A DNA stretch of 64,000 nt from an uncultured Ruminococcus sp. (GTDB taxonomy: Bacteria > Bacillota > Clostridia > Oscillospirales > Ruminococcaceae): positions 1 to 64,000 of the forward strand of contig CADALT010000011.1 in assembly GCA_902788785.1 (NCBI GenBank), given 5' to 3'. Below are positions 44,811 through 53,781 of the stretch, one piece after another (the stretch's first letter is position 1; every line of letters begins with the position of its first letter). Position numbers and translations under genes: made by a program. The notes under the pieces were generated by a model, which was not told the origin of the DNA, searched no databases, and saw only the letters and a program-made list of their open reading frames with translations.

Positions 44811-45815
44811 GTGAATAAAATTGACCTGAATTATGAATTCAAGGGTGAAAGCTGCGTAAAAATGCAGTCCGATAAATATACTGCCATAATCGCTCCCGCT
44901 GTGGGCTCTGCGGTGCTCAGGATGAGAGATGACAAGAACGATCTGGAGATCTTCCGTTTCAGGAAATTCATCTCTATGCAGAATATCAGAGAGCAGCGTG
45001 AGATCTGGGGTCTGCCCACTCTCTATCTGCCTAACCGCTTCGATAAGGGCGTGCTCAAAACATCTGATGCTGAATACCACTTCCCCATCAATGAACCCTT
45101 GTTCAATAATTTCATTCACGGCTGGGTGCATCAGAGAGCGCACGAGATAGAGTGCTACTCCGAGGATAACGGCAAATGCGTGCTGATAACCTCGTATATC
45201 TATGATAAAAACGACGAGATGTATGAGTTCTTCCCCGTGGATTTCAAGATATCCTATACATTTACGCTTTCAAAAGACGGACTCAGACAGGATATCTACC
45301 TGACCAATAACTCCGATAAGGCTCTGCCTGTTTCCATATGTACACATACCTGCATCAATTCGCCCCTTAAAGACGGCGGAAATGAAGCTGACCTGAGACT
45401 TTGTGTGCCCGTTGGCGAAAAGTGCGAGCTTGACTCCAGATGTCTGCCTACCGAAAGACTTCTTGCGCTGACTGATCGGGATAAGGAGTATAAAGCAGGC
45501 AAAAAGACCCCCACAGGACAGAAACTCGATAACGATATGTATACCGCTGTCATGAACACCTACAAGGACAAGCCCTTCAACGGTGTTATCGTCAGAGATA
45601 TCAAGAACGGCATAACCTTACTCAATGAGGTATCCGAAGAATTCAAATTCTGGAATATCTGGAACCACGACGGTGATAAGGGCTATTTCTGCCCCGAGCC
45701 GATGACGGCTATGATAAATGCACCAAATCTCAGCCTTGATAAGGAGATAAGCGGTTACTGCGAGATAATGAAAGGTGAGACCTTTAAATGCTGGCAGAGG
45801 TTCTATACCGAATAA
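44811..45815 (+). CDS. Aldose 1-epimerase family protein
   Basis: A 334-residue protein of the galactose-mutarotase-like fold, probably interconverting alpha and beta anomers of a sugar in the cytoplasm (no signal peptide). Seen are FIHGWVHQRAHEIEC, with the conserved histidine region, the SYTFTLSKDGLRQDIYLTNNSDKALPVSICTHTCIN core and a late FKFWNIWNHDGDKGYFCPEPM. The GTG start follows GAAAGGAAG. It overlaps the lipoprotein gene by 28 nt and lies two genes before cellobiose phosphorylase, which releases alpha-glucose 1-phosphate and glucose, so a role in glucose or cellobiose anomer balance fits. Substrate not proven. Confidence 0.8.
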   Translation: MNKIDLNYEFKGESCVKMQSDKYTAIIAPAVGSAVLRMRDDKNDLEIFRFRKFISMQNIREQREIWGLPTLYLPNRFDKGVLKTSDAEYHFPINEPLFNNFIHGWVHQRAHEIECYSEDNGKCVLITSYIYDKNDEMYEFFPVDFKISYTFTLSKDGLRQDIYLTNNSDKALPVSICTHTCINSPLKDGGNEADLRLCVPVGEKCELDSRCLPTERLLALTDRDKEYKAGKKTPTGQKLDNDMYTAVMNTYKDKPFNGVIVRDIKNGITLLNEVSEEFKFWNIWNHDGDKGYFCPEPMTAMINAPNLSLDKEISGYCEIMKGETFKCWQRFYTE

Positions 45816-46567
45816 AAAAAGTCTCCCTGATGACGGCGGCGGTCTGTACGGCTATGCTGTGTACGGGCTGCGAATGGGACGGCGTGGAGATCCCCGAGCC
45901 TGAATTCGATCATGTTGAAATGCAGGCGGATGATCCCGCAAACGAACCTGAAGCACTGGCAAAAACCATGCTGGAAGAATGGTTCGGGCTGTTGTCAAAG
46001 GGTGAAAAAGATACTGCAAAAACTTATACCGCAGACCGTGTGGGTAAGTTTGGTGCAGATATAAGGCTGTTCGATACGATATATCCGGGAGAAGCGGAGA
46101 TAAGCTACTATGCCCCTGCCAAGTCCGATATGTGCGGTGCAGGATATCTTGTGACGCTCAAAACTCTGCTGATACCAAAAGACCTCCCCGAAACACGGCT
46201 GTACAGTGACTTTGTCATTTCTGTCAGCAGCAAGGGCGAGACACGCATCGAACTCATCACCGAGGTAGGTGCGCCCGAAGCTATGGACGGTATGCTTTAC
46301 CGCAAGGCTTATCAGGCTTATAATCTGGCTTCGGATTACTACGAACAAGCCTCGGAGAAACCCTGGGGTGGGATACACCACAGCTATGAGGGTTCTGAGA
46401 TGACCAACATGATAGAGGATAAGATGAAGCCCCTCTACAGAGAATATTATGAAGTCGCTATACGAAACGGCAGGGTAATGTATGTAAGCTGGAGCGATGG
46501 CTCGATGACACAGCGCTATCCCCATGCCCCCGAAACAGACGAACTTCTTGAACTCGGACCCCCGTAA
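45788..46567 (+). CDS. Putative lipoprotein, unknown function
   Basis: A 259-residue exported protein. The N-terminus (basic RIKK, then a hydrophobic stretch ending C-T-G-C at Cys28) looks like a lipoprotein signal, although the lipobox is imperfect. The mature part starts with an acidic linker followed by ALAKTMLEEWFGLLSKGEKDTAKTYT, like small sensor or immunity-type lipoproteins with an alpha+beta domain. No family is recognised. It overlaps the epimerase by 28 nt. Copy B of the palindromic element starts 2 nt after its stop. An ATG at 45830 would give a signal too short. Confidence 0.65.
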   Translation: MLAEVLYRIKKVSLMTAAVCTAMLCTGCEWDGVEIPEPEFDHVEMQADDPANEPEALAKTMLEEWFGLLSKGEKDTAKTYTADRVGKFGADIRLFDTIYPGEAEISYYAPAKSDMCGAGYLVTLKTLLIPKDLPETRLYSDFVISVSSKGETRIELITEVGAPEAMDGMLYRKAYQAYNLASDYYEQASEKPWGGIHHSYEGSEMTNMIEDKMKPLYREYYEVAIRNGRVMYVSWSDGSMTQRYPHAPETDELLELGPP

Positions 46568-46569
46568 AC

Positions 46570-46671
46570 TATATTAAACGACATAAATTTCTATACATCG
46601 GAAACTCATCGAAATAAGTATCATAGTTCCGACAAGTCCCCTATGTAGAAATTTTAATGTCGTTTACTATA
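46570..46671 (+). repeat. Palindromic element copy B (102 bp)
   Basis: Left arm TATATTAAACGACATAAATT, right arm TTTTAATGTCGTTTACTATA. The arms pair over about 24 bp with few mismatches. The centre carries CTCATCGAAA and AAGTATCATAGTTCCGACAA. It begins 2 nt after the lipoprotein stop and ends 80 bp before cellobiose phosphorylase. It is about 90% identical to copy C read on the other strand. Confidence 0.88.
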
Positions 46672-46750
46672 AACGTTAAGAAGTCTTTCCCATATCTTTC
46701 GTGGGAAAGGTGGAATATATAATGAAAAAATGAAAGGTGGAAATCAATCA

Positions 46751-49204
46751 ATGAAATTCGGATCATTTGACGACATCAATAAGGAGTATGTCATCACCGA
46801 CCCAAGAACACCTTATCCCTGGATCAACTATCTGGGCACACAGGCGTTCTTCTCACTCATTTCCAACACCGCAGGCGGCTACAGCTTCTTCAAGGACGCA
46901 AGACTGAGAAGGATCACAAGATACCGCTACAATAACGTTCCCGTGGATATGGGCGGAAGATATTTCTATATAAACGATAACGGCACAGTCTGGAACCCGG
47001 GCTGGAGTCCCGTAAAGACCGAGCTCGACGCTTATTCCTGCCGCCACGGTATGGGCTATACCATCATCAAGGGCGAAAAGAACGGCATCGAGGCTGAGGT
47101 AACTTTCTTCGTTCCTGTTGACTACAACGGCGAAGTGCAGAAGGTAGTCCTCAAGAACAAGGGCAATGCAAAGAAGAGCTTCAAACTGTTCTCATTCCAG
47201 GAGTGGTGTCTGTGGAATGCACAGGATGACGGCGAGAATTTCCAGAGGAACTTCAACACAGGTGAGGTCGAGATAGAAGGCTCTACCATCATTCATAAGA
47301 CCGAGTATAAGGAGAGAAGAGATCACTTCGCTTTCTATACCGTAAATACCGAGATAAGCGGCTTTGATACCGACAGAGAGACTTTCATGGGCGGCATCTA
47401 CAACGGCTTTGCTAACCCGGGCACTGTTATGGCAGGTGAGCCTAAGAACTCTGTAGCTGACGGCTGGTCGCCTGTAGCTTCCCACTGCATCGACGTTACA
47501 CTGGACGCAGGCGAGGAGAAGACACTGGTATTCGTACTGGGCTATGTTGAGAACGGTAAGGATAAGTGGAACGCTGACGGCACAATGAACAAGTCCAAGG
47601 CTTATGAGATGATAAAAGCTATGGATACCGCAGAGAAGGCTGACAAGGCTCTCGCTGACCTGAAGGCAAGCTGGGAAGAGCTCCTCAGCCAGTACCACGT
47701 TGAGACTGCTGATGATAAGCTCAACAGAATGGTAAATATCTGGAACCAGTACCAGTGCATGGTAACATTCAATATGTCAAGATCCGCATCTTACTTCGAG
47801 AGCGGTATCGGCAGAGGCATGGGCTTCCGTGACTCCAACCAGGATCTGCTGGGCTTCGTTCACCAGATACCTGACAGAGCAAGAGAGAGAATTCTCGATC
47901 TGGCTGCTACACAGTATGAGGACGGCGGATGCTATCACCAGTATCAGCCCCTTACCAAGAAGGGTAACGACGCTATCGGCGGCGACTTCTCCGATGACCC
48001 GCTGTGGATGATACTCTCCACCGCTCAGTATATCAAGGAAACAGGCGATAAGACTATCCTCGATGAGAACGTGCCTTACGATAACGATGAGAGCAAGGCT
48101 CAGAGCATGATGCACCACCTGAAGCAGAGCTTCTGGCACGTTGCTAAGGCTGTGGGTCCCCACGGTATGCCTCTTGCCATGAGAGCAGACTGGAACGACT
48201 GCCTGAACCTCAGCTGTCATTCCGATACTCCCGGTGAGAGCTTCCAGACATATACTTCGCCTAAGTACGGCGCTGACAAGTTCAGCCGTGTGGCAGAATC
48301 CGTAATGGTAGCTGCTATGATGGCTTACATAGGACCTGAGTACGTTGCACTGTGCAAGATGAAGGGTCTTGATGATGAGGCTGCAAAGGCTCAGGAAGCT
48401 ATCGACACCATGAACAAGAATACTCTCGAGTACGGCTGGGACGGCGAATGGTTCCTGCGTGCATACGACGACTTCGGCAAGAAGGTCGGCTCACACGAGT
48501 GTGAAGAGGGCAAGATATTCATCGAACCCCAGGGCTTCGCTGTTATGGCAGGTCTTGGCAAGGAGAGCGGCAAGGACATCACCACCATGAACAGCGTCAA
48601 GAAGTATCTGGACAGCAAGTATGGTCTGGTGCTCAACAACCCTGCTTTCACTAAGTATTATAAGGAGTACGGCGAGATATCCACATATCCCGCAGGCTAT
48701 AAGGAGAACGCAGGTATCTTCTGCCACAACAACGCTTGGATAATCTGCGCTGAGGCTGCTATCGGCAGAGGCGATCAGGCATTTGAATATTACAGCAAGA
48801 TAGCTCCTGCATATCTGGAGGATATCTCCGACCTGCACAGAACAGAGCCTTATGTATATGCTCAGATGATCGCAGGTAAGGACGCCAAGAGACACGGCGA
48901 AGCTAAGAACAGCTGGCTGACAGGTACAGCTTCCTGGAACTTTGTGGCTGTTTCACAGTTCATCCTGGGCTGCATACCCGACTATGACGGTCTGAAGATC
49001 GACCCATCTATACCCGAGGCATGGGACGGCTTCAAGCTGACAAGAAAGTTCCGTGACAACACCTACAACATCACAGTCAAGAACCCCGACCACGTTTGCA
49101 AGGGCATAAAGGCTGTAACTGTTGACGGCACTAAGATAAACGGCAATATCCTGCCTGTATTCGATAAGGGCACAACTCACGAAGTTGAAGTTGTAATGGG
49201 ATAA
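46751..49204 (+). CDS. Cellobiose phosphorylase, GH94
   Basis: Cytoplasmic enzyme splitting cellobiose with phosphate into alpha-glucose 1-phosphate and glucose, which saves ATP. The 817 residues begin [20 protein letters not shown], typical of GH94 cellobiose phosphorylases. The general-acid region reads [12 protein letters not shown] with Asp483 as the likely catalytic acid, and [19 protein letters not shown] (near 355) is the substrate-site motif. The ATG at 46751 has AAAGGTGG upstream; an in-frame ATG at 46730 precedes that site. Codons are strongly biased, implying high expression. It may share the upstream operon promoter; copy B lies between. A strong terminator follows. Confidence 0.95.
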   Translation: MKFGSFDDINKEYVITDPRTPYPWINYLGTQAFFSLISNTAGGYSFFKDARLRRITRYRYNNVPVDMGGRYFYINDNGTVWNPGWSPVKTELDAYSCRHGMGYTIIKGEKNGIEAEVTFFVPVDYNGEVQKVVLKNKGNAKKSFKLFSFQEWCLWNAQDDGENFQRNFNTGEVEIEGSTIIHKTEYKERRDHFAFYTVNTEISGFDTDRETFMGGIYNGFANPGTVMAGEPKNSVADGWSPVASHCIDVTLDAGEEKTLVFVLGYVENGKDKWNADGTMNKSKAYEMIKAMDTAEKADKALADLKASWEELLSQYHVETADDKLNRMVNIWNQYQCMVTFNMSRSASYFESGIGRGMGFRDSNQDLLGFVHQIPDRARERILDLAATQYEDGGCYHQYQPLTKKGNDAIGGDFSDDPLWMILSTAQYIKETGDKTILDENVPYDNDESKAQSMMHHLKQSFWHVAKAVGPHGMPLAMRADWNDCLNLSCHSDTPGESFQTYTSPKYGADKFSRVAESVMVAAMMAYIGPEYVALCKMKGLDDEAAKAQEAIDTMNKNTLEYGWDGEWFLRAYDDFGKKVGSHECEEGKIFIEPQGFAVMAGLGKESGKDITTMNSVKKYLDSKYGLVLNNPAFTKYYKEYGEISTYPAGYKENAGIFCHNNAWIICAEAAIGRGDQAFEYYSKIAPAYLEDISDLHRTEPYVYAQMIAGKDAKRHGEAKNSWLTGTASWNFVAVSQFILGCIPDYDGLKIDPSIPEAWDGFKLTRKFRDNTYNITVKNPDHVCKGIKAVTVDGTKINGNILPVFDKGTTHEVEVVMG

Positions 49205-49222
49205 TTTGATTTTATAAACATT

Positions 49223-49259
49223 GACAGAGCGGACATTTTATGTTCGCTCTGTTTTTTTA
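49223..49259 (+). terminator. Intrinsic terminator of cellobiose phosphorylase
   Basis: ACAGAGCG/CGCTCTGT stem (extendable by GAC/GT-C) is followed by seven T residues. Confidence 0.92.
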
Positions 49260-49282
49260 TGTTGGCTGCCCTTTCTAGGCAC

Positions 49283-49309
49283 AAAAAAAGATGGAGTAAA
49301 AACTCCATC
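49283..49309 (-). terminator. Intrinsic terminator of the minus-strand hypothetical gene
   Basis: On the minus strand GATGGAGT/ACTCCATC with a 4-nt loop is followed by seven T residues. Confidence 0.9.
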
Positions 49310-49316
49310 CTGTTTG

Positions 49317-49730
49317 CTATTCATCCATCATATAATCAAAATGTCTGCGATAACGTCTGGGGATATTTATCCCGACCATGAATCCCATCTCGGAAAGCAC
49401 ATCCGAGATAACCGCAAAGCCGTCCTTGTAAAATGCACTTATCCTGCGCTGTTTATCATCAATGCCTTTATAATCGGGCGGACATACAAACGTCCAGTCT
49501 GCGCCCTCATCATCAAGAACGATACGGAAAAACTTGTCGATATCGCTGCTTTTGAGACCAAGCCCCATCATCTCACTCGCCTTGGAAAGCAAGATATGAT
49601 GCTCGACCGCTTCGTCAACATGGCTTACTATCGCTCGTTTGCCATCGAAAGAGATAAGTACCAGCAGAGGTTCTTTCTCACGGACTGCGTTATCGACCTC
49701 TTTTTCGGAAGGATATTTTATTATTTCCAT
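49317..49730 (-). CDS. Hypothetical protein
   Basis: A 137-residue soluble protein, mixed charge, with no signal or membrane segment and no recognised family. Visible features are IIKYPSEKEVDNAVREKEPLL at the N-terminus, and IDKFFRIVLDDEGADWTFVCPPDY in the middle. It has a good ribosome site (GGAGGAGA) and a terminator, so it is probably real. It lies downstream of the tRNA-Arg gene on the same strand. Confidence 0.65.
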   Translation of the reverse strand: MEIIKYPSEKEVDNAVREKEPLLVLISFDGKRAIVSHVDEAVEHHILLSKASEMMGLGLKSSDIDKFFRIVLDDEGADWTFVCPPDYKGIDDKQRRISAFYKDGFAVISDVLSEMGFMVGINIPRRYRRHFDYMMDE

Positions 49731-49856
49731 GCTATCTCCTCCGTAAAACTTTGTTTGTGCACAATATCAGCAGTGCTGACGTTTGCTGATGCTTCGAGCG
49801 CCTGTTTTTTCTATTAAGCGAAATAACGTGACGAATCGGCTTTCCGGGCTAGGGAG

Positions 49857-49930
49857 TGCGCCCGACAGGAGTCGAACCTGCGGCCTTCAGAGTCGGAGTC
49901 TGACGCTCTATCCAGCTGAGCTACGGACGC
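49857..49930 (-). tRNA. tRNA-Arg, anticodon CCG
   Basis: A 74-nt cloverleaf on the minus strand. The acceptor stem is GCGTCCG/CGGGCGC with one wobble, the D-stem GCTC/GAGC, the anticodon stem TCAGA/TCTGA with loop CTCCGAC (anticodon CCG, reading CGG), the T-stem GCAGG/CCTGT with loop TTCGACT, and the discriminator A. The 3' CCA is not encoded. No clear own promoter or terminator was found. Confidence 0.96.
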
Positions 49931-49936
49931 TTATTT

Positions 49937-49967
49937 AAGCCCGATAAGGATATCGGGCTTTATTTTT
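49937..49967. terminator. Hairpin between the metG operon and tRNA-Arg
   Basis: A perfect 10-bp stem AAGCCCGATA/TATCGGGCTT with loop AGGA. The T-run (TATTTTTTT) is on the plus strand although the flanking genes are all on the minus strand, where only TTAAATAAG follows. It probably ends the metG transcript inefficiently, or acts as a processing hairpin for the tRNA. Confidence 0.5.
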
Positions 49968-49993
49968 TTGAAAAAGTATCTCAGAGCACCATG

Positions 49994-50191
49994 CTAAATT
50001 ATGTTTGATAAGTCCCACATAAATTTTATCAGCATCAGCAAACCGCATATAATAAGTATCATCGGTGCTTTTGATGTTCCGTCGGCACCCTTGATTATCT
50101 TGACTACTCCTATCGCAAGAGAAGTTATGCCTGCTATACCCGTGCCGATGGTCAATATCCCATAAAGCACTAAAGCTATCAGCAGATCCAT
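49994..50191 (-). CDS. Small two-TM membrane protein coupled to metG
   Basis: A 65-residue hydrophobic protein with TM segments at about 3-33 and 42-61 and a short basic loop (KIIKGADGTSKA). Its ATG shares one base with the metG stop (TAATG), so its translation is coupled. No family is recognised. Confidence 0.6.
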   Translation of the reverse strand: MDLLIALVLYGILTIGTGIAGITSLAIGVVKIIKGADGTSKAPMILIICGLLMLIKFMWDLSNII

Positions 50192-52170
50192 TACCTTATC
50201 TTAGAGCCGTTTGGCAGAGTCTGGTCGGGGAATACCACCCTTGCAGAACCATCGGGTGCATCAGCAGCACATATCATGCCGTTGGACTCAACTCCGCAGA
50301 GGGTAACAGGCTTCAGGTTAGCCACAATGATGACCTTCTTGCCGATGAGGTCTTCGGGCTTGTACCACTGTGCGATACCGCTGACTACCTGTCTGCCGCC
50401 GAAACCGTCATCAAGCTGTAAGCAAAGGAGCTTCTTGGACTTCTTTACCTTCTCGCAAGCCTTGACCTCGGCTACTCTCAGCTCGACCTTGCCGAAATCG
50501 TCGATAGTTATCTCATCACCCAGTGCAGCAGGCTCAAAATTATTTGCAGCCTCATCAGCCGAAAGCTTAGCCTTAGCCTCAGCCATGTTCTTCTCGATGA
50601 TAGCATTGAGCTCTGCTATCTCCTTGTCCATATCTATTCTGGGGAAGAGTATCTCGCCCTTATGAACAGTAACATTTACAGGCAGCACGCCGAACTTGCC
50701 TGCGTTCTCGTATGTGCAGATGTCAGCCGATGCGCCTATCTGCTCCCACACCTTAGGCATGATAGTTGGCATGAATGCCGAAAGCAGAGTGGATATTATA
50801 CGTATCGACTCCAGCAGATTGTAGAGAACAGATGCAAGTCTGTCATACTTCGATTCGTCCTTGCCAAGTATCCATGGCTCGGTCTCGTCGATATACTTAT
50901 TTGCACGGTCTACCGCAACGAATATCTCCTCCAGTGCATTTTTAAGACGTGTCTCATCTATGCACTTATCCACCTTCTCACGAACAGAGAGCAGGCAATC
51001 CTTGAGGGACTGATCGAAATCGCCCTCCAGACGCTTCTCGGGAAGAGTTCCGCCGAAATACTTATCAGCCATGGCAACAGTACGTGATACCAGGTTGCCG
51101 AAACCGTTAGCAAGGTCGGAATTTATGCGGTTTATCATGATCTCGTTGGAGAATGCGCTGTCAGCACCCAGAGCCATCTCACGCAGGATATGGTATCTTA
51201 TAGCGTCAACACCGTAGCGTTCGCCCAACATGAAGGGGTCTACCACGTTGCCCAGCGACTTCGACATCTTCTGCGCCTCACCGTTCTTGTTCTGGAAGGT
51301 TATCCAGCCGTGAACAGCCAGGTGCTTAGGCAGAGGCTCTTCCAGTGCCATGAGTATAGCAGGCCAGATGATAGCGTGGAATCTCATTATATCCTTAGCT
51401 ACCATATGAACGTCTGCGGGCCAGTATTTATCATAATCATTGTACTTGCCGTTCTTGTAACCCAGTGCTGTGCAGTAATTCGAGAGTGCGTCCACCCAAA
51501 CGTAAACTACGTGCTTGGGGTCAAAGGTCACGGGTATGCCCCATTTGAAAGAAGTTCTCGAAACACACAGGTCTTCAAGACCGGGCTTGATGAAGTTGTT
51601 TACCAGCTCTGTTGCCCTAGTCTTGGGACGCAGATAATCAGTCTCGGTAAGCAGCTTTTCTATCCTGTCGGCAAACGGCGACATCTTAAAGAAGTAAGCC
51701 TCCTCGGAAGCTTCCTTTACAGGACGGTGGCACTCGGGACAGCAGCCGTCAGCATCCAGCTGGCTCTCTGTCCAGAAGCTCTCGCAGGGTGTGCAGTATT
51801 TGCCCCTGTATTCGCCCTTGTAGATATAGCCCTTGTCATAAAGCTCCTTGAATATCTTCTGGACGCTCTCGATGTGGTAATCATCTGTAGTCCTGATATA
51901 TCTGTCATAGCTGATGTTCATATAGCTCCAGAGCTTTTTAAACGTAGCCACGATCTCATCAACATACTGCTGAGGAGTAACGCCCTTATCTCTTGCCTTA
52001 TCCTCGATCTTCTGACCATGTTCGTCAGTACCTGTCAGGAACATGACATCATAGCCCTGCATTCGCTTATACCTCGCAATAGAGTCGCAGGCGACTGTGG
52101 TATAGCAATGACCGATATGCGGATCACCCGATGGGTAATATATCGGAGTAGTAATGTAAAACTTAGGCAT
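50191..52170 (-). CDS. metG: Methionyl-tRNA synthetase
   Basis: Charges tRNA-Met. The 659-residue class I enzyme has HIGH at residues 18-21 (DPHIGHCYTT), a zinc-binding insertion with CTPCESFWTES and CCPEC (near 127-148) and KMSKS near 301. After the anticodon-binding helices comes a C-terminal EMAP/tRNA-binding OB domain (from about 555, KVELRVAEVKACEKVKKSKKLL). AAAGGGG precedes the ATG. Its leader is only about 55 nt, so no T-box is present, unlike thrS. Confidence 0.97.
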   Translation of the reverse strand: MPKFYITTPIYYPSGDPHIGHCYTTVACDSIARYKRMQGYDVMFLTGTDEHGQKIEDKARDKGVTPQQYVDEIVATFKKLWSYMNISYDRYIRTTDDYHIESVQKIFKELYDKGYIYKGEYRGKYCTPCESFWTESQLDADGCCPECHRPVKEASEEAYFFKMSPFADRIEKLLTETDYLRPKTRATELVNNFIKPGLEDLCVSRTSFKWGIPVTFDPKHVVYVWVDALSNYCTALGYKNGKYNDYDKYWPADVHMVAKDIMRFHAIIWPAILMALEEPLPKHLAVHGWITFQNKNGEAQKMSKSLGNVVDPFMLGERYGVDAIRYHILREMALGADSAFSNEIMINRINSDLANGFGNLVSRTVAMADKYFGGTLPEKRLEGDFDQSLKDCLLSVREKVDKCIDETRLKNALEEIFVAVDRANKYIDETEPWILGKDESKYDRLASVLYNLLESIRIISTLLSAFMPTIMPKVWEQIGASADICTYENAGKFGVLPVNVTVHKGEILFPRIDMDKEIAELNAIIEKNMAEAKAKLSADEAANNFEPAALGDEITIDDFGKVELRVAEVKACEKVKKSKKLLCLQLDDGFGGRQVVSGIAQWYKPEDLIGKKVIIVANLKPVTLCGVESNGMICAADAPDGSARVVFPDQTLPNGSKIR

Positions 52171-52233
52171 TGTCAGTACCCCTTTCAGAAAGAATAATAT
52201 TATTAAACATCACGGCACAAGCCGTACTTATTT

Positions 52234-52262
52234 ATTATAACCCTTTTCCCTGATTTTGTCAA
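52234..52262 (-). promoter_or_regulatory. Perfect sigma-A promoter of metG
   Basis: On the minus strand TTGACA (52257-52262), 17 nt, TATAAT (52234-52239). Confidence 0.9.
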
Positions 52263-52292
52263 GCACGGCGTGGTTCTTGAGCGCATTATAGA

Positions 52293-52322
52293 CAAAAAGC
52301 CCGCACTCGCCGTATACAGGCT
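52293..52322 (-). terminator. Probable terminator of the ABC-2 exporter operon
   Basis: On the minus strand AGCCTG/CGGGCT (6 bp, one wobble) with a long loop is followed by TTTTTGTC. Copy C of the palindromic element lies between it and the permease stop. Confidence 0.6.
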
Positions 52323-52340
52323 CGTGCAAGCTTTTAGTTA

Positions 52341-52441
52341 ATAGTAAACGACATTAAAATTTCTACATTCGACACTTGTCGGAACTATGATACTTGTTTC
52401 GATGAGTGTGGAATGTACAGAAATTTATGCCGTTTAATATA
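52341..52441 (-). repeat. Palindromic element copy C (101 bp)
   Basis: Read on the minus strand it begins TATATTAAACGGCATAAATT and ends TTTTAATGTCGTTTACTATT, with the centre CTCATCGAAA and AAGTATCATAGTTCCGACAA unchanged from copy B. The copy B/C differences fall in the bases flanking the centre. It begins 2 nt after the permease stop, in the same orientation to its upstream gene as copy B. Confidence 0.88.
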
Positions 52442-52443
52442 AG

Positions 52444-53781
52444 CTAGATCGAACGTCGTGTAAATGCGTCCCATCCAGTCAGCAGGAACACAACCATGTG
52501 TACCGCTATGACCACCAGTGCAACGCCCATCGTCTGATTCGGGAATGATGTTGTGCCGTTATGTATCCCCAGCACATCGGTGTTTGCAAATATAAGATAT
52601 CTGCCCCAGTCAATATGGAACGATGACATTATCATAGATATGGTAGCGCCCACAGAGCTCATGATGAAGCCTACGATAATGGCAAGTACACTGCTCTTGG
52701 CAAGGCATGAGATCATGAAAGCCATGGTCGACATGATGACCATGCCCACACTTGCTATCAGATATGTCTTTACCATATGTATCATGGAGCTCTTCACCAC
52801 GACATCTTCCTTAACTACCTCCAGATATGGTGCTGTAAAGCCATCAAATCCGAAGAATATGCCTGTTACGGGTATGCTGATGATAAGGGTGATGAGCATC
52901 AGCAAAAGCCCCATGGTGATGACCGTGAAATACTTCGCCGCAAATATCTTGCCACGCTTAACGGGATTTATCAGCAAGAACTTTATGGTTCCCTGGCTGA
53001 ACTCATTTGCCACGCAGCTGCCTGCCAGCGCCAGCATGATATAGCCTATGCCCGTCACTAAGAAAGGTGTCCTGATAAACACGTCCCAGAAAGTCAATTT
53101 CTCATAGGGGTCTATAGATGTAAGTCTCGAGTTTTTAGCCGAGGTATTCTCGTAGATACCGTTATCCAGCATATACTTGCCAATGATGACCTGATCGGTG
53201 CTTGACAAAGTCGACTGATAATAATCCGTATAGCCCGCCATGGCATTTACCACATTCTCTATGATCTTATTCTCTTCGGCATATTCCTCACCGCTGAATG
53301 GGATATCATGGTCGAGCCTGTACTGCATTTCCCAGGTGTCGCTTTCTGTCTTTGGTTCATCCACCCTGTACTTGCAGTAGCCTCTCCAGTCGTTCGTTTT
53401 CATGAGCATGGTGAGCTTCTGTATCTCCTGCTTGTCATCAGCCTTGTTCAGCGTTTTTATGTTCATAACCGCATCGAACTGCCACTGTTCATTTATATCC
53501 GCAGCCTCCAGCGCTTCTATCTTGTATTGCGCAAGACCGCTTTTGTCCTCGCCGTTTTTCAGCGTATACAGATCTTCCTGTATGATATTCTCCTTCCACG
53601 AAATATCATTGCTATACGAATTCATTTCCTCCATAGAAATATGATTTACCAGCTTCATGATACCGGGATAGCATATCACCACAGCTACAAATATCACCAG
53701 CAGCACTCGTGTGGAAGTCTTTTTATATATCTTTATGTACTCGTTCTTCACAAGTCCCACGAAGTTATGCAATCTGTCCAT
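52444..53781 (-). CDS. ABC-2 type transporter permease
   Basis: A 445-residue membrane protein with a basic N-terminus (LVKNEYIKIYKKTSTRVLL), TM1 near 24-42, a large extracytoplasmic region of about 180 residues and five more TM segments in the C-terminal half. This layout is that of ABC-2 exporter permeases. It overlaps the ATPase gene by 17 nt. The ATG at 53781 directly abuts GGAAGGAG, so the TTG at 53772, 9 nt beyond it, is an alternative start. The substrate is unknown; peptides, lantibiotics or ions are typical for this type. Confidence 0.82.
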   Translation of the reverse strand: MDRLHNFVGLVKNEYIKIYKKTSTRVLLVIFVAVVICYPGIMKLVNHISMEEMNSYSNDISWKENIIQEDLYTLKNGEDKSGLAQYKIEALEAADINEQWQFDAVMNIKTLNKADDKQEIQKLTMLMKTNDWRGYCKYRVDEPKTESDTWEMQYRLDHDIPFSGEEYAEENKIIENVVNAMAGYTDYYQSTLSSTDQVIIGKYMLDNGIYENTSAKNSRLTSIDPYEKLTFWDVFIRTPFLVTGIGYIMLALAGSCVANEFSQGTIKFLLINPVKRGKIFAAKYFTVITMGLLLMLITLIISIPVTGIFFGFDGFTAPYLEVVKEDVVVKSSMIHMVKTYLIASVGMVIMSTMAFMISCLAKSSVLAIIVGFIMSSVGATISMIMSSFHIDWGRYLIFANTDVLGIHNGTTSFPNQTMGVALVVIAVHMVVFLLTGWDAFTRRSI

